From Tritrichomonas musculus (Eukaryota > Parabasalia > Tritrichomonadida > Tritrichomonadidae): a DNA stretch of 64,000 nt. The position numbers and the translations under genes were made by a program. Numbering within the stretch: the first letter of the stretch is position 1; each line of letters starts with the position of its first letter. The DNA is taken from NCBI GenBank assembly GCA_039105265.1, contig JAPFFF010000008.1, positions 62,001 to 126,000 on the forward strand, read 5' to 3'. Under the pieces are notes generated by a model. It was not told where the DNA came from. It searched no databases and saw only the letters and a program-made list of their open reading frames with translations. This document shows positions 31,615 to 40,851 of this stretch, one piece after another.

Positions 31615-33114
31615 ATGAGCAGCAAGCAAGATAGTGCTGACAGACCATTGAATTTCCCGCCATGTAGAGAGTACACAAAAACCGATTTAGAGTTCAATGA
31701 ATTTAGTCCTAGAAATAATCATTTTTATTTTTTTGTTTCTGAGAAGACCGAGCCAAATTACTATTTAATAAACCGCGAGTGCACAACTATTTTTGGTGTT
31801 AAATATGCATCAGACATTCAGCAATATTGTTATTATCCAGGAACTAAAAAGATCTATACATTTCTCGGATTTAAAACAAAAGAAGAAAGAACCAGAGCAA
31901 TGAAGAACAAAAAGATTTTAAATTCAGTTATTGATCAAACTGTCACAATTTATCCAATCCAAGAAAACCCAGAGAAAAAAAAGCCCAAAGCAAATGCTCA
32001 ACCAGATCAGACGAAAAACATTGACTATTCAAAAATGCCAGAACCTACTAAATGTCCTCAAGATGAATTAGAATTCCCTACATTTATCCCCCAAAGCAAT
32101 TGTATATACGTATTCTTTGCCGAAAGAGATACCCCAACCCAAAACACCTTAAAAAGTAAATATAATTCAATTTTCGGAATTGGATATTCATTAGATATTC
32201 AAAGATTTCGTTTTTATCCTGGCACAAAAGGCGTCTACACATTTATTGGATTTGTTAATCAAAATGTTGCCACAAAAGCAATTAAAACCTTGCATAAAAT
32301 TGCATTAAATCGTTCTGTTTTTTTTTATCCATTTAAACCGCCAACTCAAGAAGAAACCGTTGCAAAAGAAAAAGAAAATTTAAATATTGATACAAATATT
32401 GATGCAAAAACTCAAAAAGAAAAAGCAAAAAATGAAAATCAAACAGTTCAAAGTCAAAGTCAAAAAGTTCAAAGTCAAAGTCAAAAAGTTCAAAATCAAA
32501 ATGAAAATCAAAAAGTTAAAAATCAAAGTCAAAAAGTTCAAAGTCAAAATGAAAATACAAAAGTTCAAAGTCAAAGTCAGAATGAAAATCAAAAAGTTCA
32601 TAGTCAGAGTAATAAAGTAAGTGATAATAAAAATTCTGATTTGAATAAAAATGATAATAAGGTAACGATAATTCCAAGTCCATATATAAAAGCTGATTCA
32701 GCAGGTGGAGGTTCTTGTGAACCTTTCTTTGAAATGAAAAGTGGCATTTACTATTTGTGCTTCAAAGAGACGAGAACTGAAATCAGAAATGTCAGAAAAG
32801 AAAATACAAAGCTGTTTGGCATTGGCAACATAATAGATTTGCAGAGAGGAGTCAAATTTGCCGACAAGAGGGAAGCTGGCTACTACACATTCATGGGCTT
32901 TGAAAAAGTGAAGGAATTGAACCGTGCACTGAGCATCCTAATGAAGCAAAAAAGCTTGATTGACATCACTAGTTTCCAGGAAATTAATGACTTTGAAAAT
33001 GACTATGATGATGATTATGACGACGACGATGACAATGACGATGTTGTTGATGATGAATTTGAGGATGATGACGATGATGATGTTGATGATAATGGAAAAG
33101 ATGATGACAATTGA
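31615..33114 (+). CDS. Three-module protein with Gln/Lys linker and Asp-rich tail, family unknown
   Basis: The product is 499 residues. Three copies of a ~90-residue module lie at ~25-115, ~150-240 and ~368-450. Each has an aromatic strand (HFYFFVSEK, CIYVFFAER, IYYLCFKET), then FG(V/I)xxxxDIQR and YYTFMGF or VYTFIGF. Between modules 2 and 3 is a repetitive linker of SQSQKVQ units (~290-345). The C-terminus from ~455 is almost pure Asp/Glu. I do not recognise the module; its size and aromatic-strand pattern would suit a small alpha/beta domain such as an RRM-like fold, but that is a guess. An acidic tail is common in histone chaperones and ribosome-associated proteins. There is no signal or membrane segment. 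The frame is intact. Confidence 0.8.
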   Translation: MSSKQDSADRPLNFPPCREYTKTDLEFNEFSPRNNHFYFFVSEKTEPNYYLINRECTTIFGVKYASDIQQYCYYPGTKKIYTFLGFKTKEERTRAMKNKKILNSVIDQTVTIYPIQENPEKKKPKANAQPDQTKNIDYSKMPEPTKCPQDELEFPTFIPQSNCIYVFFAERDTPTQNTLKSKYNSIFGIGYSLDIQRFRFYPGTKGVYTFIGFVNQNVATKAIKTLHKIALNRSVFFYPFKPPTQEETVAKEKENLNIDTNIDAKTQKEKAKNENQTVQSQSQKVQSQSQKVQNQNENQKVKNQSQKVQSQNENTKVQSQSQNENQKVHSQSNKVSDNKNSDLNKNDNKVTIIPSPYIKADSAGGGSCEPFFEMKSGIYYLCFKETRTEIRNVRKENTKLFGIGNIIDLQRGVKFADKREAGYYTFMGFEKVKELNRALSILMKQKSLIDITSFQEINDFENDYDDDYDDDDDNDDVVDDEFEDDDDDDVDDNGKDDDN

Positions 33115-33285
33115 ATTTAAAACCAAGCGTCTGAAAGGTCTCTATGCATATTACCAAATATAATAATTAACCATTATAACATTAGTATTATATTCAAATA
33201 ATTTAGTTGTAAAATGTATATTTTGTAATTGACTGCTTTGTATTTTATTTTATTTCATTTCAAATTAAACCTAATTTTAATTTAT

Positions 33286-33331
33286 CATTTCCCACAGGAG
33301 AGGATTTAATCATCACTCAAAGACAATAAAA
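33286..33331 (+). repeat. Duplicated motif, copy 1
   Basis: CACAGGAGAGGATTTAATCA, then CATCACTCAAAGACAATAAAA, recurs nearly unchanged and in the same orientation at 34262-34309. No function is known. It lies about 170 bases downstream of the three-module gene. Confidence 0.8.
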
Positions 33332-33507
33332 GTGGGCGTCACATAACTTTTCCCTTCAATTTTTAAATAAATTTTTTTTAAAAAAAAAAAAAATTCATGG
33401 CGTCTTCTTTTTGAGATGCATTGAAAAATTAATAAAACTTTATTAAAATATTAATATAGGTATTTAAATATTGAATGGATTGTCTCAAAAAGTAGGTCAA
33501 TGAATTT

Positions 33508-33564
33508 GATTTTATCTCAGCTACTTTTTGAGACGAAGTCTCAAAAAGTAGCTGAGATAAAATC
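33508..33564. repeat. Perfect 27-bp-arm palindrome
   Basis: The arm starting GATTTTATCTCAGCTACTTT and the arm ending GTAGCTGAGATAAAATC are perfectly complementary over 27 bases with only GAA between them. This could form a very stable cruciform or hairpin. An extra copy of the core (GTCTCAAAAAGTAGG) precedes it at 33482. Confidence 0.92.
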
Positions 33565-33670
33565 GTAAATTATTTAAAATCTCGTTGTTTAATATTCTCA
33601 AGGTATTCTAAATATAGATTAAATAATTTAAAAGATATAAAGAAATTTCTAGTTTCAAAACAGATGTTTA

Positions 33671-33931
33671 TTAACCGCCAACAATTAATGAAACAAGTTC
33701 TATAGTAACTCCATCAGTGATACCATTTGATTCAAAGTTTGATAAGGAATCAATTTCTTTCTTTGTGAATGATTTTCCGGCATGGATGAATTTTTGATTA
33801 TTTCTTTTGATTCCTAATTTCTTTTCAATATTTGAAGAAAGATCTTTGAAATCTTTTGCATCATAATCATATATTTTATTATTGAATTTAATGTAAACAT
33901 GTGTTGTATCTATTTCAACTTTTGTTGTCAT
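33671..33931 (-). CDS. Ubiquitin-like protein with mature C-terminal Gly-Gly
   Basis: I start at MTTKVEIDTT (33931), giving 86 residues. The open frame upstream to 34018 adds a hydrophobic extension that lies before the Inr TCATTTATT. Short strands, a central helix (DLSSNIEKKLGI) and KKEIDSLSNF, GITDGVTIELVSLIVGG follow the beta-grasp order of ubiquitin. The pattern resembles ubiquitin's DGxxL and final strand LVLRLRGG. The protein ends exactly at Gly-Gly, so it would need no protease for activation. Identity with ubiquitin itself is low, so it is either a divergent modifier or a beta-grasp protein with a chance GG. The GG supports a conjugation role, but that is inference. Confidence 0.7.
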   Translation of the reverse strand: MTTKVEIDTTHVYIKFNNKIYDYDAKDFKDLSSNIEKKLGIKRNNQKFIHAGKSFTKKEIDSLSNFESNGITDGVTIELVSLIVGG

Positions 33932-33950
33932 TATCAAGAATAAGAAATAA

Positions 33951-33959
33951 AATAAATGA
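33951..33959 (-). promoter_or_regulatory. Inr-like initiator of the ubiquitin-like gene
   Basis: Minus-strand TCATTTATT fits TCAYWYWTW and gives a leader of about 26 bases to the ATG at 33931. It lies inside the upstream extension of the open frame, arguing against the earlier start at 34018. Confidence 0.5.
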
Positions 33960-34455
33960 AATGAAATAAATAAGAAAAATTTTAAAAACGAATTTTTTTC
34001 GGTTTTTATCAATTTCAAAATTTTGAAAACACAAAAAATTTTTTTTTCTCAAAATAAAAAACTAAAAAAATTTTTACATTTTCAAAAACAAAATCAAACT
34101 TTTTGAGTTACACATTCATCAATTCATCATAATTTCAATATGATGACAAAAAAATTGTTATTATTTTTGTTTAATCAGATACAATAATTTTTTTTTTAGT
34201 AATAGCTTCATTTTATGGGATTTAATTTATGAAAATATTCAATATTCAATATTTATTTTAACATTCCCCACAGGAGAGGATATTTAAACATCACTCAAAG
34301 AAAATAAAATCTTTTTTTGTATATCAATTATTTGAATTATTCAAACAAAAGCATTCAAAATCTATTCAAAAAGTTTCAAAAATAAAAAAAAAGAGGCAGT
34401 TTATTAAAAAAAATGATCAAAATCATTTTAGTTCCCTTTTTCTTAAAACATGTCC
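33960..34455. other. Intergenic region
   Basis: AT-rich DNA with the second copy of the duplicated motif (34262-34309) and no gene. Confidence 0.5.
34262..34309 (+). repeat. Duplicated motif, copy 2
   Basis: CACAGGAGAGGATATTTAAA followed by CATCACTCAAAGAAAATAAAA matches copy 1 with about five differences including a small insertion. It lies between two minus-strand genes, so it is not simply a 3' end of the same kind of gene in both places. Confidence 0.8.
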
Positions 34456-36492
34456 TCAATAATTATAATAATTAGGATTCTCAATATTACGGTTCATATC
34501 GTTCTGCTCATTATCAGAGATTTGCTTGTTCTTCTTTCTTGCTCTTATGATGCAGAAAGCAGCAATACCAGCTATTGCAGCAATCACAACGACAACCACT
34601 ACGATAGCAATGATATAGAGCATTTTGTTTGATTTACCGTCGCTTCTTTCACCGTACATGATATACATTTTATCTCTTTCAATGCAATAGAAATCTTCGA
34701 ACTGGTATTTCTTGTTTTTGATCATACTCATTCTCCACAAACCGCAATCTAATTTGACATCAGATTGGGCGATCAAATAATACTCTTTTTTATCTTTATC
34801 GCTTTTAACATTTTTGCGGCTTTCAAGCAATTTATTCTCTGGGCGATATTCGAAATGAATGGCGCCAATTGTGTGAGTAAATGATCCAGTTAGAGGTGCA
34901 GGATCATAAAGTGATTGCTTGTAATTGTCATTGAAGGGCAAAAAAACAGCTGATTGGAAAAGATTGACTTTTGCATTTACATTGAGAGTAGCTGACAATC
35001 CAATGGAAACATTGCCAAGAACTTTTGCATTGCCTAACTTGGCCAAACATGCTTGGTTAACTTTAATGTGCCTAACTTGGCAATTTTTTTCATCAGCTTT
35101 TGTATATGTGAACTCTGAGAGTGGATGGTCATAGTTGAGCTCATTAACAATAACTTTCGTGTTTGGTGTAATTTTAAGTCCTCCTGCAGGAACAAATACT
35201 TTGTAAATGTCAACGTTGTTGCCATCAGCACCATTAATAATGACATGAGAAGGAGGATTGATAATTGATGGATAAGAGTTCTTATCAAAATTGAGTGTCA
35301 AATCTGAAGTCACTTCTGAGCAGTCGATATCAAAACGAGAGATAAGAAATGTTGAAGTGACCTTAAATGTCACTTCTTTAACATCATTGTTCAATAAGAA
35401 TGTGACGTTATACTTATCAGGATTATCAATTGTAATCTTCTTCATACCATTTACAACAGCAAATTCTAGATGTTGGTTTTGGTATCTTTGATATTTTCTG
35501 GTTTCAAGCTTGTATTCACCTTCAGTTACTTCATAACCTGGCTCACCAAGATGAACTTTATTTTGTGAAGGTCTTTCAATAGTATAAAGAATTGGACGAC
35601 ATTTGAAAGTACGATCAACAACATAGTTTTCTTTACAGGTTTCACAAATGTCACTTTTTCCACTTTCACATTGTAAACAATTGGCAACATTACATTCACT
35701 TGCAGCACCTCCTCCGACACATTTGCGTGTGGATTGATCTAAGGTGTAACCAGCTTTGCATGATGTACAAATTGATTCATCTGTGTCGCACTTCGCACAA
35801 TTGGATTCTTTACATGGAGAACAAACTGGAACTGGCCCATTTGATGTGAGACGGTAACCTTCTTCGCAAGCATTGCAAACATCAATTACAAAGGCACAAC
35901 TTTGACAGTGTTCTACAAGGCATTTTTGACATGGTCCAGTTGGTAAACCAAAATCTTCGTCATCTTCATCATCACCTTCATATTCAAATCCGTAACCATC
36001 TTTGCAAACTAAGCATTCATTAGGGTCTTCTGAACAATCACTGCAGTGAGGGTCTTTGCATTCGTTGCCTCCCCCTGGAGTGGATGATTGTTTGCAAGTA
36101 TTTGTTGATATGTCGACTGTATAACCTGAGTAGCACTCTGTACATACTTTATTATCATTGTCGCATTTTTTGCAATTTTTATCACTGCAAGGAATGCATT
36201 CTGCCACCATGTTTGCTAATGAAAACATATATCCATCAATACATTCTTCACAGAAAAAGGCATCTGTTGAACAATCTGCACATTTCTTAACATAACATTG
36301 AATACATCTTCCTGTTGGAACATCATCATCATCAGAATCAACACCATATCCTAATTCACAAGCTTCGCACATTGAAGGATCTGTGCATTTTACACAATGA
36401 GAATCTTTGCAGTTGGTTTCCGAAGTTTTTTTCAATTTTTCATGTAATTTTGTAGCGTTTAATTTGAAAATAAAGAGAAGAATCAGGAGCAT
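34456..36492 (-). CDS. Cysteine-rich type I surface protein with NPxY tail
   Basis: The product is 678 residues. A hydrophobic start, MLLILLFIFKLNA, is a signal peptide. Residues ~25-300 are packed with CxxC pairs in repeats such as CxxCxxGYxxD/CxxCSGYTVD, resembling furin-like/EGF-like repeats and the cysteine-rich surface proteins of Giardia. Residues ~300-600 are a beta-rich, Cys-poor ectodomain. A single membrane helix lies near 622-645 (IIAIVVVVVVIAAIAGIAAF), preceded by no GPI signal. The short cytoplasmic tail is basic and then ends ENPNYYNY, containing NPxY, an endocytosis or adaptor-binding motif. The protein is likely displayed on the cell surface and internalised by clathrin adaptors. 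The ligand is unknown. The frame is intact. Confidence 0.87.
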   Translation of the reverse strand: MLLILLFIFKLNATKLHEKLKKTSETNCKDSHCVKCTDPSMCEACELGYGVDSDDDDVPTGRCIQCYVKKCADCSTDAFFCEECIDGYMFSLANMVAECIPCSDKNCKKCDNDNKVCTECYSGYTVDISTNTCKQSSTPGGGNECKDPHCSDCSEDPNECLVCKDGYGFEYEGDDEDDEDFGLPTGPCQKCLVEHCQSCAFVIDVCNACEEGYRLTSNGPVPVCSPCKESNCAKCDTDESICTSCKAGYTLDQSTRKCVGGGAASECNVANCLQCESGKSDICETCKENYVVDRTFKCRPILYTIERPSQNKVHLGEPGYEVTEGEYKLETRKYQRYQNQHLEFAVVNGMKKITIDNPDKYNVTFLLNNDVKEVTFKVTSTFLISRFDIDCSEVTSDLTLNFDKNSYPSIINPPSHVIINGADGNNVDIYKVFVPAGGLKITPNTKVIVNELNYDHPLSEFTYTKADEKNCQVRHIKVNQACLAKLGNAKVLGNVSIGLSATLNVNAKVNLFQSAVFLPFNDNYKQSLYDPAPLTGSFTHTIGAIHFEYRPENKLLESRKNVKSDKDKKEYYLIAQSDVKLDCGLWRMSMIKNKKYQFEDFYCIERDKMYIMYGERSDGKSNKMLYIIAIVVVVVVIAAIAGIAAFCIIRARKKNKQISDNEQNDMNRNIENPNYYNY

Positions 36493-37187
36493 TTGCGAAA
36501 AAAAAAATTAAAATAAAATTGAATGTATTCAAAAATTGTTATGTTTTTTTTTGAGATGGATAATTTATATTTTTTTGGGATAAATGGTTTCATTTAAGTT
36601 TATATAATGCTTTAATATTGAAAAGTTGTTGAAGATAAAAATTCATTCAAAATATTTTTTGAAAAGACTATTGAAATTATGAAGAAATAGAGAAATATTT
36701 TAATTTTCTCTTTATTTTAAAATATTTTCATTTTTTAATAATTGGAAACTCAAACAATGATTTAAATAAATCCAGAAAAATTTAAGAACTCTTTTTATTT
36801 AAAATTCAATACCATCACATCACTTGAATTTCATCTTACTTAAACGGTCGTCATTTCTATGAAAAGCTTCTTTAGGGTTCATGAAAAATATTATGAACCC
36901 CTAATATTTTTAATAACATTTTAAATCATATAAATTTTTTTAAAAAAAAACTTTTTTTCTCTATTTTATGAAAAAAAAGATTTTTTACCAAAATCATTTT
37001 AAACAAGCCTATAATGCTTTAATATTGTTATTATAGCGACCTAAATTATTTTCAGGCAAAATTCGGAACACATTGATACAAATCTTCCTATTATCATTTT
37101 CTTTTCTTTTTTTTTCAGAAAACTCATTGTATTATAATTTTAAACGAATGCAGAGTACAGCATATCAAATTTCCTCTGACCACTCAC

Positions 37188-37403
37188 AATAATCTCATAC
37201 CAATATTGAATACAATTTTGAAGTTTATATACTTCAACTTCTGCATATTCAATGACATTGAAAATACTCTAAACAAAATATTCTATAGATTAAATGAAGG
37301 GTAAAATCAAAGGTAAAAAATTATTCTATACCAAAAAAAAAAAAAAAATTTCAGAGATTTTCAATAAAATTATTCAAAAAAGTGGTTTTGGTATGAGATT
37401 ATT
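37188..37403. repeat. Foldback element with perfect 16-bp ends
   Basis: AATAATCTCATACCAA at 37188-37203 and TTGGTATGAGATTATT at 37388-37403 are exact reverse complements and enclose about 185 bases of AT-rich DNA with an A-run. There is no coding. Confidence 0.8.
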
Positions 37404-37440
37404 TTCAATACAGTATGTGCAACTCTCTTAAAAAAAATTG

Positions 37441-37830
37441 CATAAACCTCAGAAAAACAAACCTTTTGAGAATAAAATCTCTTTGAGTTGCAACTACGCG
37501 TAAAACAAATTAAGGCTTTAAATGGTCATTGATCACTTTTTGGCATCTGATCTTTTTGAAAGAAAATATGATGTTGATTGAAACAGGTCATTTGCTGTTC
37601 TACAATCCTTTTCCAACCTAAAAAGACCACCAATTTAAAGCATAGAAATTAATAATAAAAGATTTTATGTTTTGGGTTATTCAAATAGTCTTAGACTGCC
37701 TGAAAATATTGAAAAATTCATTAAAAACAAAGTAAAAAAAATTTAAAAATTTTTGACCTCAAACAAATTTTACAGTATTGCAATACTCAAGGTTATTTTA
37801 TTCTCAAAAAGTTTGTTTTTCTGAGGTTTA
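37441..37830. repeat. Foldback element with about 45-bp inverted ends
   Basis: The left end TAAACCTCAGAAAAACAAAC with following TTTTGAGAATAAAAT is repeated inverted at 37781-37830 with a handful of mismatches. The 290-base interior is noncoding and includes TCACTTTTTGG at 37533. This fits a MITE. Confidence 0.85.
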
Positions 37831-38309
37831 TATATATATATATATACAATATTTAAATATTGAATTTTATTTATTGTTTTTTTATCCAATTTTTTGGTAG
37901 AATTCATTGTTGTTTGACATCAATATAATTTTCAGTAATTTGTAGCTTGACCAGGCTTATTTGTTGATCATGAAAAAATGTTTGATTGGATTGAAAAAAT
38001 ATGCGTTCAAGTAAGGATAGCTCGGTTGTATGATGACGTACATTTTGTTTAAAAATTCAATTTTTGTTAGGATTTGTTTTTTGAGGTCTCTTTCTCTTTC
38101 TAAACATAATCCTTGCGACTAAAAAGCACTTTTTCTCAATTTCAAAGCAATTAGATTTAAATTTGAATACTTTATTAACTATAAGTACTAATTGTAATTA
38201 TTAAAATATTTAGTTTTTATTTTCTTTTTTGTGAAATATTTTCGATGAAAGAATTTGTCAATTTATAAATATAAACTATTGAAATTATTTCAATTCAATT
38301 TGGGAAGAA

Positions 38310-38873
38310 ATGTCTTCAAGAAAGATCCTAATTGTTGGCAACAGCGGTGTTGGAAAAACATGCATCTTATGCAGATATAAAAATAAATGTTTTATTGAAG
38401 ACGGTCACTCGCCAACAATCAATGTTGTTTTTACACAATGTAAGGTAGATGATTCAAATGGCAATACAATAGAATTACAAGTGTGGGATACTGCTGGTCA
38501 GGAAGTATATAGATCGATAACCTCAACATATTATAGAGAAGCGCAAATTGCATTAGTTTGTTTCGATTTTTTAGATGAAAAAAGTAAAGAAGATATTGAT
38601 TTTTGGGAATCAGCTATAAAGGAACAAGAAAAAGAATGCATTTTATATCTTGTTGCAACAAAATGCGATACATATGGAGATATATCTCAAAAAGTTAAAG
38701 AATTTGTAGAATCGAAAATAGGCGACAAATTTACAGAGGGTTTTGTGACCTCAGCAAAAGATAATATTCAGATTGATGAGCTTTTTCAGGCAATGGCAAA
38801 TCAAAAAATCAAAAGTGAAATCGAACAAAAAAAATTACAAGAAAGTGAAAAAAAAGATGGCTGCTGTCATTAA
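38310..38873 (+). CDS. Rab-family small GTPase
   Basis: The product is 187 residues. GNSGVGKT (10-17) is the P-loop, Thr36 in SPTIN is the switch I magnesium contact, WDTAGQE (59-65) is the switch II motif with the catalytic Gln64, TKCD (117-120) is the base-recognition motif with Thr in place of the usual Asn, and TSAKDN is the G5 motif. The C-terminus DGCCH carries a double-Cys prenylation signal, so it is membrane-anchored. Rabs control vesicle identity and transport. The switch region NVVFTQC is not diagnostic of a named Rab, so this is best called a lineage-expanded trichomonad Rab. The Asn-to-Thr change is found in other Rab/Ras relatives and need not abolish binding. The stop overlaps TAAA. 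Confidence 0.94.
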   Translation: MSSRKILIVGNSGVGKTCILCRYKNKCFIEDGHSPTINVVFTQCKVDDSNGNTIELQVWDTAGQEVYRSITSTYYREAQIALVCFDFLDEKSKEDIDFWESAIKEQEKECILYLVATKCDTYGDISQKVKEFVESKIGDKFTEGFVTSAKDNIQIDELFQAMANQKIKSEIEQKKLQESEKKDGCCH

Positions 38874-40403
38874 ATGCCCATATGAAATCTAAATAAATCA
38901 GATTTAGCTTATTAAATTTTTTTTTTAATTTCAATTCAATTTAAGGAGGTTTTAAACAATATTGAAGACTTGTTTTAAGTACATTAACATTGTTTACAAA
39001 AATATATATAATAAATACTTATTTTATTTTATTGAAAGATTCCAAAAACATTTATTAAAGTTAATAAAATCTATTTTCACCTCATGGTCTCAATTTTTCA
39101 CCTACATCTCAAAAATTGAGAGATTTTCTGAGTTCTCACAAAAAAATACAGAGCATATCTAAACTCTGACCAAAAATGTTCGACTTAACGTACATAAAAA
39201 CCGCATTTTCCACTTGAAATTGACTAAAAAAACGATAAAGTGTCGAAAATTTCTTTTTTCTCTCAAAGTAATGTATTCAATTTTTCAGAAGTTTATTTTT
39301 ATAATTATCCTTTCAGCAAGCTATTTTTATACAAGGAGCCCTGGTTTTTGAAAGAAATAGCCACGCCCTTAAGAGGAATTACAACTTTCTTTGGGACATG
39401 CGCTACTCTCAGAAAAAAGAGCTTTGGAAAAAACCTTCGAATCACCATAAAGGTGCATGAGAAAAAAAAATGATAATTTGAATACTCTCTCAAAATTCAA
39501 TTGTCGAACATTTTTGGACAGAGTTTAATATAGTAAAAAATATTGTTTTTGATTTTTCTACATGAATTTTTTGCAATAAATCCAAGCGAAAATCTTTTTT
39601 TTTTTTTTTCTAATTCACAAATAATTTTGATAATTAATTCATTTGATTTTGAAACTCTCAAATGAATCATCTTGATGGACTTAAAATATTTAATATATTA
39701 GAAACACAGTTACATTTTATTATGTTTTCTTAACACTTTGAAAAACTTCAGAATACACAATTGTTATCTACAAATGCATGGTTAAAATTGGCAAAACAAT
39801 CATTTATAAATTGAATGAACTCCTTCAACATGAAAAAACGTCCTATTTTTACGTTTCAATCATTGAATTCTTCAACTATGTAGATATCTAATATCTTCAT
39901 TGAACAGTAACAAAAAAGTTAACTTGATGCACTAGAAAAAGTTGCACTCTTTGTTCCTTGAAAATTATGAACAAAAAAAAAAAAAAAAAAAAAAAAAAGG
40001 AAAGATTCGAATTTGGTGTCCTTTTGTATAGCTTCAAAATTTCTTTCTTAAATCAACTGAAGACAGAGTTAAGTATGGCCAAAACTTTTTCTTTCACCAC
40101 ATTATAAATAAGATCAAGTTCACAATTTCTTTCATTGGTTAAATTATCTACATAATAAGCTTCATTGAATGAGTCCAATCCAATTCCATGAACTGTTATA
40201 TTATTTCATAAAAAAGCTTGATATAGATATAAGCTTAAAAATTCAATTTCACCCATCTATAATCAGCTCCCCAGATGAAGCTTATTATATATTGATTTTA
40301 ACAATATTGTATCATATAAATTTTATAACTTATGTTTCTTTTATATGAAATGAACTTTTAAAATAGTAAATTTTAATCATGTTATACTTTTTTATTTATT
40401 TAA
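38874..40403. other. Intergenic region with a MITE-like element and long A-run
   Basis: No gene is supported. The frame at 39240-39473 lies wholly inside the inverted-repeat element at 39161-39526 and has no recognisable domain. A run of about 28 A occurs near 39968-39997. Confidence 0.5.
39161..39526. repeat. MITE-like element with 24-bp inverted ends
   Basis: AAACTCTGACCAAAAATGTT + CGAC at the left is matched inverted at the right (GTCGAACATTTTTGGACAGA + GTTT) with one mismatch in 24. The interior is 318 bases. Bases just outside (ATCT / AATA) do not give a clear target duplication. Confidence 0.82.
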
Positions 40404-40670
40404 CTAGAAGTTAATATTCAAATTAAATGGCTGTGCATTTTCAGATGCAATGAGTAAAGTTTTTACATTCTCATCGTTTGTCATTTCTAGAGGTTCCATA
40501 CAAAAAACATCTTCAAAATGAATATCAATTTCTTCATGATTTAGTAATTCTTTAATGATATTAATATTCTCTTATTGAGCGGCTAAATGCAAAGTTAATC
40601 AATATTTATTTTTGATATCAAAAATTAAATAAAAATCATCAATAGTATTTGGAGTGATGCCTGTCTGGCC
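40404..40670 (-). pseudogene. Ankyrin-repeat gene relic
   Basis: The minus strand reads LTLHLAAQ, ENINIIKELLNHEEIDIHFE, then VFCMEPLEMTNDENVKTLL, a good pair of ankyrin repeats of the kind in trichomonad ankyrin proteins. It ends at a TAG and is crossed by two in-frame stops. No N-terminal part is present. The intact ankyrin gene at 49506 and the chimera at 50803 belong to the same broad family. Confidence 0.7.
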
Positions 40671-40804
40671 ATCAACCAGACACACAATCACTGAGACACA
40701 TTCAAATTTTAAAATATAAAAAGATGCTAAAAATTAGCATAATCTAAACTATTGAAAAAGTTTTACTTCATTTTTTATGTCAAAAATTTTGGAAATTTCA
40801 CGTA

Positions 40805-40837
40805 GCACTTTTTGAGAGCGAAGCTCTCAAAAAGTGC
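40805..40837. repeat. Perfect 15-bp-arm palindrome
   Basis: GCACTTTTTGAGAGC and GCTCTCAAAAAGTGC flank the spacer GAA. The same GAA spacer and CTTTTTGAGA core occur in the palindrome at 33508. Confidence 0.88.
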
Positions 40838-40851
40838 GGAGTGAAATGTCC

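Larger units (their letters stand above)
33115..33670. other. Intergenic region with a duplicated motif and a long palindrome
   Basis: No gene is supported. It holds the 46-base motif at 33286-33331, whose second copy is at 34262, an A-run near 33380, and the palindrome at 33508-33564. Confidence 0.55.
36493..38309. other. Intergenic region dense in foldback repeats
   Basis: No gene is supported. Two inverted-repeat pairs (37188-37403 and 37441-37830) occupy much of it. A hairpin AGGGTTCAT/ATGAACCCC occurs near 36876-36902 and a TATATA run near 37830. Confidence 0.6.

Noticed and set aside
32380-33163. Long frames on both strands opposite the three-module gene (Lys/Val or Ile/Phe repeats)
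   Set aside because: They arise from the repetitive linker and the Asp-rich tail read in other frames.
39240-39473. 77-codon plus-strand frame
   Set aside because: It lies inside a MITE-like inverted repeat and shows no domain.
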